From NCBI GenBank assembly GCA_030681895.1, contig JAUXRI010000161.1:1-57021 (forward strand): DNA of 57,021 nucleotides. Direction: 5' to 3'. The stretch's first letter is position 1. Each line of letters starts with the position of its first letter. Below, piece after piece: positions 35,123 to 43,362 of the stretch. The notes under the pieces were generated by a model. That model saw only the letters and a list, made by a program, of their open reading frames with translations. It made no database searches and was not told where the DNA came from. Made by a program: the position numbers and the translations under genes. Source of the stretch: Myxococcales bacterium. Lineage in GTDB: Bacteria > Myxococcota > Myxococcia > Myxococcales > Myxococcaceae.

Positions 35123-35632
35123 TCATGCGCGGCGGGGTGACGGACGCTCATGGAGCGCCCGGACGAGCGCACGCGCCAGTTCCCGATCGCGCGGGAACGG
35201 GCCGTGTGGGTCCCGCCCGAACCACAAATTGCATTCACGCGCGATCAGACGCGTCAGCGCCGCCACGGTGCGGGTCGTCATGCACAAGAGGATGGTCTCG
35301 GCTTCGGGCCGGTACTCATCGCGGGGTGCGTCACCATCGACGAGCGCGAGTGGATCAATGCGCGCGAAGATCTCGGTCAGCGTCTGGACGAGGGCTCCGA
35401 ACTCGCGCTCGACGACCAACGTGAAGAAGGCATCCCGGTCTGGGCGTTGAGCGACCCGGAGCGACGAGCGCGGCAACTGCGCACGCCACAACTCCCGCGG
35501 AACTCCCGGCCTGATGCAGCGAACTTGGAAGACGGCTCGAGCGGTCGACAGCGGCCCCCAGATCCACGCGAAGTCACCCGCTCTGGCGCGGCCGTTTGCG
35601 ACGACGACGACGACGGCAGTGAGCTTGCTCAT
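35123..35632 (-). CDS. Hypothetical protein coupled to the amidase gene
   Basis: A 169-residue protein without signal peptide or membrane helix beyond a Val-rich first strand (LTAVVVVVANG). It is Arg-rich, with predicted mixed helix and strand, and contains an NLWFG motif near residue 138. No family is recognised. Its start codon overlaps the stop of the 949-residue amidase gene by four bases (ATGA), which supports it being expressed with that protein. Confidence 0.65.
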   Translation of the reverse strand: MSKLTAVVVVVANGRARAGDFAWIWGPLSTARAVFQVRCIRPGVPRELWRAQLPRSSLRVAQRPDRDAFFTLVVEREFGALVQTLTEIFARIDPLALVDGDAPRDEYRPEAETILLCMTTRTVAALTRLIARECNLWFGRDPHGPFPRDRELARALVRALHERPSPRRA

Positions 35633-38478
35633 CGCCTCCGGCGCAGCAGCCCTGCGAAGACCAGGAGCGCCACCACCATCGACTCGGGAACGGCGCTGCA
35701 GCCACCACCCCTGAACGCGAGCACGCGACGAGGCGCCAGCCCGCCACCGGTCAAGTTCGGCTCGCCGCTGCCACCGGCCGAGCCACCACCTTCCGAGCCG
35801 CCCGCACTCCCGCCCGCGGCGTCACCCCCGGCTGCACTCCCGCCTGCGCTCCCACCGGCTGTGCTTCCACCGCCAGCGCTGCCACCTCCTGCCGCTCCGC
35901 CACCGGCCGATCCTCCGCCAGCACCAGCATCGGGCTCGACGAACACACCACCATCACCGTCCGTGCCGCCGTCAGCCGCGAAGAGGAGCAGCCGGCGAAA
36001 CACCTCGATGCGCGTCGCGCGGCTGGTGATCGACTCGAGCGGAAACCCGAGCAGCGCCGACTTGCCGGCAACACCCGAGGCTGCCGCAGCGCCCGACGAA
36101 TACGACGCCAGCCGCTGTCCCGATCCCATCGGGCTGATGACGTCGAGCGAGCCACCATCGGGGTTGCCCACGTCGTAGGTCCCTGCGGTGCCGTCATCGA
36201 GCGACCAGCCAAGGCCCGCGAGTGGACCGACGCCAGTCAGCGCGCGCGACGAGGTGCCGCTGCCCGCCGTCGCGGAGCCGAAGTCCGAGAGGAAGGCCAT
36301 CGAGCCCGCCGCCTCGCCGCTGAAGATGACGCGCGTGCCGCCCTGGAGCGCCTGCCGCAACGCCATCTGCCCCGCTGCTGACGGCGCTGCGCCGGTGGCT
36401 TTGCCTCGACCCGCGATCCAGCTCACGACGCCGAACGTCGAGGGCACGACGAGCCCCGCCTCGACCGCGTCGTCGGTCGCGCTCTCGAACCCGTACGCCA
36501 ACGCATCGAGCGCGTCGCCATGCACCCGAACGTACGAGCCGTCGTTGATGCGACGCGGGTAGACGCGGGTGACGGTGCCGAGGGAATACCGGGTGGGAAA
36601 GGCCTCGAGCTGCGCCTGCGCCGCCTCGAACCGATCGTACCCGTTCACGATCAACACGCTCGTCTCTCCAGTTGCAGGGGCGCGTGCGCCGACGACCGCC
36701 GACGCGACGCCTTCACCACCCGCGTTCACGCCCGCGACGCGAAAATACTTCGCGCGGGCCGCAGGGAGCGCCGTCTCGTACGTCGTGCTCATCGTCTCGG
36801 CGCCTTCGTCCCAGCCGAGCCCGTCGTCGCTCGAGTAGACGCGGTACCGGGTGGCCGCCTGCCCGCCGACACCCTGCACGTCGGTCGGAGACGCGCTCCA
36901 GCTCACCTCGACGCGGCCGTTCATCACGTTGCGGGCGCGCAGGCGCACGGGAGGCTCGGGCGGAAACACCGGCGGCACCATGTCGACGCTCGCGAAGTAC
37001 CTGATGATGCCCTGCATCAGGGCGCGCGCCGCGATGTAGCGGAACTGCGGCTCGGTCAGCCGTTGAGCGTCGGTCGCGTTGTCGTGGAAGGCGATCTCCA
37101 TCAGCACGCCGGGGAACTCGGAGTTGTTCGACGGGTTCACCTCTCCGAAGTTGGCGCAGCGGGTGCCGTAGTCGCGCCAGGCCGGCTCGTTCCACCCCGC
37201 GTCCTGCCGGAAGTCGTTCACCAGCTCGGTGCGGAGGAAGTCGGCGAGCTCGCGGCTGCCGGTGACCGCGGCGTAGTCGGTCGCGATGCGGCAGGTGTTC
37301 ACGTCGTTGGTTCCGTACACGTAGGTCTGCGTGCCGCGCGCCATCGTGTTGGCGGCGTTGGTGTGCCACGCGACGTAGACAGCCGGCTCGTTGGCCTCAC
37401 GAACCCACGCCGAGAAGCGGGGCCGCGCGCTGATGTCGTTGTTGCGATCGTTCGCGACCGTGTTGCCGAGCGGCGCGTACACCGTGTCGGGAGCGCCGGC
37501 CCACTGCGCCTGGTACCGCGACGACTCCTCGAAGCGCCCTCGCCCGCTCACGCCGCCGCCGCGATCGATCACGCCCACCCCACCGCCGAACTTCACCGCG
37601 TCGAGCGACACGTTGGCCGGGTTCTGCGGACTCGCAGAGTCATTCTGCGCGACGACCTGCGCGACGCCGCCGGCCTTGAAATAGAATGAGCCGAGCAGCA
37701 CCCAGGTGCCGCCGTGGCGCTGCTGGTTCACGCGAAACGACGACTCGCCTCCAGCGTGACGAACGAGGAAGTGCGCGTCGGGGACACGCGCCGTGAAGGC
37801 GGTGTACGAGATCGACACCTCATAGAAGCCGTCGCTGGGAATCTGCGCCGTCCACGTCGCGCTCGCAGTCACCGTCGGCGTCGTCGTCATCAACCGGTTG
37901 CTGCCCAGCGCGAAGGCGTTGACGTCTCCCGCCATGGGAAAGGTCGGCCGGCCCCACGCCATGAGCGAGCTCGTCGAGAAGCCAGTGCCCGTCTCGGCGT
38001 ACCCAGCTTCGCCGTTGTCGACGAGCACGAGGTTGGGGTTCGTGTCGCTCTCACGCACGGTGAAGACGCGCGCACCGGCGTTCATCAACATGGGCACCAG
38101 CCACTGGTGAACCGTCTCGGTGCTGACGAGATCTTCGACGATGTCGTTCGAGTTGCCGCGCTGCGTGCGCCAGAAGAACGTGCCGCTGATGTTCGTCCAG
38201 GTGAAGCCGTGGCCTGCCGAGAGGTAGACGCTCTTGCCCGAGAGCGCGCCGGTGTTGGTGAAGCGGCCCTGCGGCGTCCCACCGAGGTAGTGCACCACGG
38301 GGATCTCGCGCCGCACCACGGGCGGCTCGTTCAGACGCCACGGCGTCTCCCACGCCTTCGGAGGAACCGGCGCGAGCACCGGCGTCCCCGGCTGTTCGAG
38401 GCCACAGTCCTGCATCCACCCTTCGGGCGTGGAGAGAAAAGGCTGCGACACCATCAGCGCCAGCGTCAGAGTCAGCAT
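35629..38478 (-). CDS. Secreted N-acetylmuramoyl-L-alanine amidase with golvesin-like insert, FN3 domain and MYXO-CTERM-like tail
   Basis: A 949-residue exported protein. A signal peptide (about 1-14) is followed by an amidase-3-type domain split in two: VYLSAGHG with the first zinc His (about 86-92), and later YVAWHTNA and VLMEIAFHDN with the second His and catalytic Glu (about 372-475). Between them lies a golvesin-C-like beta domain (about 195-305). An FN3 domain (about 515-605) and a Rossmann/GATase-like domain (about 610-840) follow, then a Gly/Ser/Ala stalk and a C-terminus GGGCSAVPE, hydrophobic stretch, RRRR, as in MYXO-CTERM sorting signals. It probably cleaves peptidoglycan at the cell surface. 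The zinc ligands are inferred from the family. Confidence 0.88.
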   Translation of the reverse strand: MLTLTLALMVSQPFLSTPEGWMQDCGLEQPGTPVLAPVPPKAWETPWRLNEPPVVRREIPVVHYLGGTPQGRFTNTGALSGKSVYLSAGHGFTWTNISGTFFWRTQRGNSNDIVEDLVSTETVHQWLVPMLMNAGARVFTVRESDTNPNLVLVDNGEAGYAETGTGFSTSSLMAWGRPTFPMAGDVNAFALGSNRLMTTTPTVTASATWTAQIPSDGFYEVSISYTAFTARVPDAHFLVRHAGGESSFRVNQQRHGGTWVLLGSFYFKAGGVAQVVAQNDSASPQNPANVSLDAVKFGGGVGVIDRGGGVSGRGRFEESSRYQAQWAGAPDTVYAPLGNTVANDRNNDISARPRFSAWVREANEPAVYVAWHTNAANTMARGTQTYVYGTNDVNTCRIATDYAAVTGSRELADFLRTELVNDFRQDAGWNEPAWRDYGTRCANFGEVNPSNNSEFPGVLMEIAFHDNATDAQRLTEPQFRYIAARALMQGIIRYFASVDMVPPVFPPEPPVRLRARNVMNGRVEVSWSASPTDVQGVGGQAATRYRVYSSDDGLGWDEGAETMSTTYETALPAARAKYFRVAGVNAGGEGVASAVVGARAPATGETSVLIVNGYDRFEAAQAQLEAFPTRYSLGTVTRVYPRRINDGSYVRVHGDALDALAYGFESATDDAVEAGLVVPSTFGVVSWIAGRGKATGAAPSAAGQMALRQALQGGTRVIFSGEAAGSMAFLSDFGSATAGSGTSSRALTGVGPLAGLGWSLDDGTAGTYDVGNPDGGSLDVISPMGSGQRLASYSSGAAAASGVAGKSALLGFPLESITSRATRIEVFRRLLLFAADGGTDGDGGVFVEPDAGAGGGSAGGGAAGGGSAGGGSTAGGSAGGSAAGGDAAGGSAGGSEGGGSAGGSGEPNLTGGGLAPRRVLAFRGGGCSAVPESMVVALLVFAGLLRRRR

Positions 38479-38683
38479 CGTGAGCGGCGCTGTACCTCAG
38501 AGCCTGCGCGAGTTGCACGGCCGACGGCCTGGCTTCCCGTCGCCTTCGTCCGGTGGTCCAGTCGATGCCGGGGCGGGTGGCGTCGCCCAACGGTGCTCGT
38601 GAAGATGGGCGAGCCGGTGCGCGCGAGAACACGGGGACGCGTTGGGCACAGCTCGAAGTCTGAACTGGAGCAACGACAGCGCT

Positions 38684-41026
38684 TCAGGCTCGGCGACGCC
38701 ACCTCGCCAGACGTGCGAGCCCGGCGAGCGCCAGCCACCAGCCGGCTGCTCCACCGGACGTGGCGCACCCGCAGCCCGAGCCCCCACCAGGGCCGGGTGA
38801 CGGACCCGCATCGACGGTCGACGCACCGCCGTCAGAGCCCGGAGCCACGCCTGCATCGTCGCCGCCGACGCCTCCATCGGGATCCACGCTGCCTGCGTCC
38901 ACGATTCCCGCGTCCACGATGCCTGCGTCGACGGTTCCCGCGTCCACGTCCACGATTCCCGCGTCCACGATTCCCGCGTCCACCACGCCTGCGTCGTTGC
39001 CGACCGGCACACAGCGGGTCTGCGACGCATCGAGCTCGAAGCCCGCCGCGCACTCGAAGCCACACACGTCAGCCGTGCATGTCGGCGTCGCGGCGGCGGG
39101 CACGGTCACCATCGTGCAGTCGGTGCACGCCACACCGCAGCACCTCGACGAGCCGCTCAGCCGGCACTCAGCGCCGACCCGGGTGTACCCCTGCGTGCAG
39201 CTGAAGTCGCAGGTGCCCACGCCGCTGCAGGTGGCGACACTGTTGGGCTCCGCGGCACACGGCGCCGGGCAGGTGGTGCCCGTGGTGCAACACGTGACCG
39301 TTCCCGAGGGCACGCACGCCGTGAGCGCGGTGTTCTTCGCGTAGCCGACGTCACAGGTGAAGCCACACGCGCCGCCGCTGCAGGTAGCCGTGCTGTTCGC
39401 CGGCGCGGCACAGGGCGTACATGACGCGCCACACGTCTCGGGCGCGTCGTCGCGCGCGCAGGCTTGACCGCAGCGGTGGAAGCCGACGGCGCAGGTGAAC
39501 CCGCAGCTGGTGCCATCGCAGGTGGCGGTGCCGTTGACTGGCGCCGCGCACGTTGCGCAGCTCGCGCCACACGACGTGGGGCTGGTGGCGGGCACGCAGA
39601 CGCCGCCGCAGGCGACGAAGCCCACATTGCAGCTGAGCGTGCACTGGCCGGTGGTGCCGCACCCCGCAACCCCGTTGGCGTCGCTCGGGCACGGCGCTGG
39701 GCAGACGCTCGAGCTCGTGCAGCACGCCGCCGTCAGGTTCGGCACGCAGGCCGTGCCTGCGAGGTTCTTCGCGAACCCGGCGTTGCAGGCAAAGTCGCAC
39801 GCCCCCTGCAGACACGCGGGGACGCTGTTGGCCGGGCCCGCCGCGCAGGTCGCGCACGCCACGCCGCAGCAGGCAGGGCTCTCGTTGAGCAGACAGGCTC
39901 CGTTCTGCTTCGTGTAGTTGATGGCACAGGTGAAGTCGCACGTGCGGCCGGGCCCACACACCGCGGTACCGTTTGCGGGCGCAGTGCACACCGCGGGGCA
40001 CGTTGCTGCGCTGGTGCAGCATGCGGGAGTGTCATTGCGCACGCAGGTGGTGCCGCTGCGGGCGTAGCCAGCGTTGCACACGAAGTCGCAGCTGGTGCCA
40101 TTGCAGGTGCTGGTGGCATTCGCGGGAGGCACGCACGCCGTACACGAACCGCCGCACGTCGCCGTCGAAGCGTTGCTGACACAGACGCCTCCGCACTGAT
40201 GGAAGCCCGGACTGCACTGAACACCGCACGTGGTGCCGTTGCAGGTGGCGATGCCGTTCATCGGCGACGGGCACGGCGTGCACGATGAACCGCACGTGGA
40301 GGTCGACGAGTTGCTGGCGCAGGTGGTGCCACCGCAGAGGTGGTAGCTCGCGTTGCACTGCAGCCCGCAGGTGGTTCCGTTGCAGGTCGCGCTGCCGTTC
40401 GAGGTCCCCGGGCACGCGGAACACGAACTGCCGCACGTCGCAACGGACGTGTTGTCGACGCACGCACCGGCGCAGGCGTGCTGGTTGGAACCACACACCA
40501 GGGCAGTGAAGGTCGGCGCCGCCCCCCCGAGGTCGGACGTGTCGCCCGTCACCGTGCCGAGGGAGTCGACCGCCGCGCCGCGCAGGCGGAACGTCACGGT
40601 GCCGGCGACGGTCCCGACGTAGGTGACCGCGAAGTACGCAGCCCGGTTCAATCCCGTGCCAGTCATCGCCCTCGTCGCATTGTGCGTGACACACGGCGCG
40701 ATGGTGCACGTCGCAGAGCCCTGTCCCGCCGAGAGTGCGCCCGACGATGCCGTCATGACGTAGCCCGCACCCGGCTTCACGTCGTTACGGACCCAGACGT
40801 AGATGGTCCTCGCGAAGCCCACGTTGAAGGAGAAGCCCGACCCCGCCGTGATGCTCCCTGCGGTCGAGCCTGACGTGTTGCTGATGCCGACCGACGTGGT
40901 GCCACCGTTGGTGCCGGTGTGACATGCACTGCAGCTCGCCGACGCGGACGACGAGGTGAGCCCGCTGCTGTACGCGAACGCGGGCGCAGACGCGCACCCG
41001 ACCACGACGAGGAGGAGGTGGCGCAT
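38684..41026 (-). CDS. Cysteine-rich surface protein with CxxCH motif, DAG linker and MYXO-CTERM-like tail
   Basis: A 780-residue exported protein. The signal peptide ends near AFA; CSACH (about 32-36) is a possible haem c site; a beta-rich domain of about 140 residues follows, resembling choice-of-anchor V/Reeler-like domains. Then about ten cysteine-rich units of 45-50 residues (pattern CGG-x-C, T-CG-x-SC-x2-C, ATC-NGTTCG-x-x-C, FVC) fill residues 190-690. A DAG-type linker (VDAGIVDAG) and the tail GSGCGCATSGG, hydrophobic helix, RWRRRA complete it. ATG 41026 is chosen over TTG 41032. The same cysteine module occurs in the RCC1 lipoprotein upstream. Role unknown; adhesion or matrix is a guess. 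Confidence 0.88.
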   Translation of the reverse strand: MRHLLLVVVGCASAPAFAYSSGLTSSSASASCSACHTGTNGGTTSVGISNTSGSTAGSITAGSGFSFNVGFARTIYVWVRNDVKPGAGYVMTASSGALSAGQGSATCTIAPCVTHNATRAMTGTGLNRAAYFAVTYVGTVAGTVTFRLRGAAVDSLGTVTGDTSDLGGAAPTFTALVCGSNQHACAGACVDNTSVATCGSSCSACPGTSNGSATCNGTTCGLQCNASYHLCGGTTCASNSSTSTCGSSCTPCPSPMNGIATCNGTTCGVQCSPGFHQCGGVCVSNASTATCGGSCTACVPPANATSTCNGTSCDFVCNAGYARSGTTCVRNDTPACCTSAATCPAVCTAPANGTAVCGPGRTCDFTCAINYTKQNGACLLNESPACCGVACATCAAGPANSVPACLQGACDFACNAGFAKNLAGTACVPNLTAACCTSSSVCPAPCPSDANGVAGCGTTGQCTLSCNVGFVACGGVCVPATSPTSCGASCATCAAPVNGTATCDGTSCGFTCAVGFHRCGQACARDDAPETCGASCTPCAAPANSTATCSGGACGFTCDVGYAKNTALTACVPSGTVTCCTTGTTCPAPCAAEPNSVATCSGVGTCDFSCTQGYTRVGAECRLSGSSRCCGVACTDCTMVTVPAAATPTCTADVCGFECAAGFELDASQTRCVPVGNDAGVVDAGIVDAGIVDVDAGTVDAGIVDAGIVDAGSVDPDGGVGGDDAGVAPGSDGGASTVDAGPSPGPGGGSGCGCATSGGAAGWWLALAGLARLARWRRRA
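38891..38996. repeat. 15-base tandem repeats encoding the VDAGI linker
   Basis: Units like CCTGCGTCCACGATT repeat about seven times with small changes and one shortened unit. They code for (V/I)-DAG on the minus strand. Confidence 0.8.
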
Positions 41027-41110
41027 GTGCAAAGCATAGCCGAACCGCGCGCCCCGGCAGGGTCGGCCACCATCGCGGCGCGCACCGTTCGCAGGCCGTT
41101 CCGACGAACG

Positions 41111-42229
41111 TCAGAAGACCGTCGTCGGGTCGAGATTCCGAAGAATCCCATATCCACTTGCTCCGGCCTCAGCGGCCATCGGCGTGTTGTTCGAGATGAG
41201 CCCGCCCCTGCCGCCCGAGCCGCCGCACGCTCCGCCGCCGCCACCCGCCATTCGTGTGGTGCCAGAGATGGTGCCCGACGTCGCGCCGCCAGCGCCGCCT
41301 GCAAAGTCGAGCACGCCCGAGTTCGAGGTGGAGCCCCCCACGCGGAGAAAGAAGCCGCCGCCGCCCCCGCCGCCCGCCGAGTTCACGCTCGTGCTCATGG
41401 CGCCATCGCCGCCACGAACGGTGATGGTTCCTCTGTTCGCGACACCCTTCCTGGCTGCGAGCACGACGATGCCGCCGCCTCCTCCTCCTGCGCCGCCTTC
41501 GCCGAAGCCAAAGCTGACGCCCTTCGCCTCGATGGTACCCGAGTTCGTCACCGCGCCGCCTGCGATGACCACGAACGTGCCGCCGCCCGCGCCGCCGTTG
41601 GTGGCCCCCCACAACGCGCCGCCTCGACTGGGAGCCCCGCCACCGCCGCCAGCAACTCCCGGCCGCACGGTGTTGGCTGCGGCTGCGAGCGAGACGCCGG
41701 TGCCGCCGCAGCCACCGTGGACCAATGAAGTCGACCCGAGCGACGTCTTGTACTCGCCGATGCACGGCACGCCCAACGAGATGCCCGGCGAAGGCGGCGC
41801 GAAATAGGCCGTCTCGCTCGAGGGGTTCAGCTTGAAGACGCCGCCGAGGCTGCTCGTGCCCACGATGATGGTGCCAGCATTCGTGAAGTTGCCGGTTGTG
41901 CGAATCACGGTGCCCGAAGGCACCCTGAAAGTGGTGCCAGCCGGGACGGTGAAGTCGGTGAACTGGAAATTCAGACCCGCAGGCAGGTCAGCGGCGAGAG
42001 CCCAGTTGGTGGTGTTGGAGGTCGTGAGCGCCCCTGCGGAGCCATTGCCGTAGAGGTCGAGCCGGGTATTCACTGCAGACGTGACTGCATAGAAGTTCGC
42101 GTTGAGGTTCGCGGGGTCGATGGGCACACCAGGCGCGAAGGTGTGCGGAATGATCAACTGCGAGCCCAGCACCACCGCGGGGACCACGAGGCTCAGCGCA
42201 ACTCCGACGAGAGTTCTCTTACGCACCAT
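41111..42229 (-). CDS. Exported Gly-rich protein with trimeric-fibre-like N-terminus
   Basis: A 372-residue protein. An N-terminal signal anchor (MVRKRTLVGVALSLVVPAVV) is followed by HTFAPGVPIDPANLNANF, a motif that in other proteins precedes trimeric coiled-coil stalks of fibre proteins. The centre and C-terminus are Gly-rich beta-type repeats (GGAGGGGGGI and similar) with several NxGT units as in right-handed beta-helix passengers. ATG 42229 has a GGAG ribosome-binding site; the frame is open for 16 more codons but lacks a signal peptide there. Surface fibre or adhesin is plausible, not proven. Confidence 0.78.
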   Translation of the reverse strand: MVRKRTLVGVALSLVVPAVVLGSQLIIPHTFAPGVPIDPANLNANFYAVTSAVNTRLDLYGNGSAGALTTSNTTNWALAADLPAGLNFQFTDFTVPAGTTFRVPSGTVIRTTGNFTNAGTIIVGTSSLGGVFKLNPSSETAYFAPPSPGISLGVPCIGEYKTSLGSTSLVHGGCGGTGVSLAAAANTVRPGVAGGGGGAPSRGGALWGATNGGAGGGTFVVIAGGAVTNSGTIEAKGVSFGFGEGGAGGGGGGIVVLAARKGVANRGTITVRGGDGAMSTSVNSAGGGGGGGFFLRVGGSTSNSGVLDFAGGAGGATSGTISGTTRMAGGGGGACGGSGGRGGLISNNTPMAAEAGASGYGILRNLDPTTVF

Positions 42230-42348
42230 GGCGGCTCCGGATGAATGGGTTGAAGAATGAAGCGCAGAGGGTACCACGCCCCTGAACGACGACGGCCCCG
42301 CCCGACACGTGGTCGAACGAGGCCGCCCTCAGACACGCTGACGACGAC

Positions 42349-43149
42349 TCAGAACACCTGGCCGACGTTCATGAAGTCCGAACGAACCTGCTTGGGCGCC
42401 GAGCCGTTGATGGTCGTGGTGAAGACGACCGAGTACTGCTTCGAGAGATCGATCTTCGAGCCGGGAATCGAGAGCGCGAACTCGTGCGCGTGCGTGCCAC
42501 GGCCGATGAGGCTCGAGCCGGTCTCGGTCGGGTTGTTGACGGTGGCGACGAGCTTGTTGGTTCCCTTCTCGTACACTTCGATCTTCTTCACGCCGTAGTT
42601 CGGCGGGCTGTCGTCGAAGCCGTTGCCCTGGAGCTTGGCCGACACGTGCACCGTGTTGCTGCGCGGACCGGGCCCGGGCATGCGGTCGATCCACATCGAG
42701 CTGTCGACCGACGCGTTCGCGTTGGGCCCGACGATGCTGGTGGGGATCTTCGCGACGTCGATCTTCGCGGGGCCGAACTTCGCAAGCGCCTCGCGGATGC
42801 GCTTGTTGAACTCGACGTACTCAGGCTGGCGGCCCGGCGTGTTCGCCATGTGCTTGGTGATCGACTTGTTCAAGTCCTCGAGCTCGCCCTTCGTCATCGC
42901 GCGCTCCGGCTTGGAGGCCCCGAGGAAGGTCTTCGTCGACACGAAGAACTGGCCGCGCGTGGCCGAGTTGATGCCGCCGTCCATGCGGACCTTTGCGCTC
43001 ACGGACCGGTTGAGGTTGCCGTCGACGATGATCGAACCGCCGTCGCGCAGCTTCGAGAGCTTCGTCGGCTGGAAATTAATGAACGGCGTGACGGGAATCG
43101 AGATGGCCGGGGTGATCGAGGCGGGGCGAACGGTGGTGATCGCGGGCAT
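42349..43149 (-). CDS. Hypothetical protein without cysteine
   Basis: About 266 residues, no signal peptide, no cysteine, predicted mixed helix (about 80-110) and beta-rich C-terminal half (VSAKLQGNG, VKKIEVYEKGTNKLV, HEFALSIPG, YSVVFTTTING). The C-terminal 110 residues resemble an immunoglobulin-like sandwich. ATG 43149 is preferred over ATG 43158 because AAGGA lies eight bases before it. The gene diverges from the 1397-residue lipoprotein. Function unknown. Confidence 0.7.
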   Translation of the reverse strand: MPAITTVRPASITPAISIPVTPFINFQPTKLSKLRDGGSIIVDGNLNRSVSAKVRMDGGINSATRGQFFVSTKTFLGASKPERAMTKGELEDLNKSITKHMANTPGRQPEYVEFNKRIREALAKFGPAKIDVAKIPTSIVGPNANASVDSSMWIDRMPGPGPRSNTVHVSAKLQGNGFDDSPPNYGVKKIEVYEKGTNKLVATVNNPTETGSSLIGRGTHAHEFALSIPGSKIDLSKQYSVVFTTTINGSAPKQVRSDFMNVGQVF

Positions 43150-43362
43150 GGTCAGCATCCTTGGAAAGTGCGGCGAGATGCTGAATTGTCGCTGACGCGC
43201 CTACATGGTTTCCTGATGTCGCAATCTGTCCGACCGGAGTCGAACAACCAAATGACTTCAATGCCTTGAGAGGCTCGGAACCCCGACCAGGAATGCCACG
43301 GGAATTGTCATTCGGCGACTTGGACTGCACGTCGAACCCCGGATTGGGGTCGGGCAGGAACC

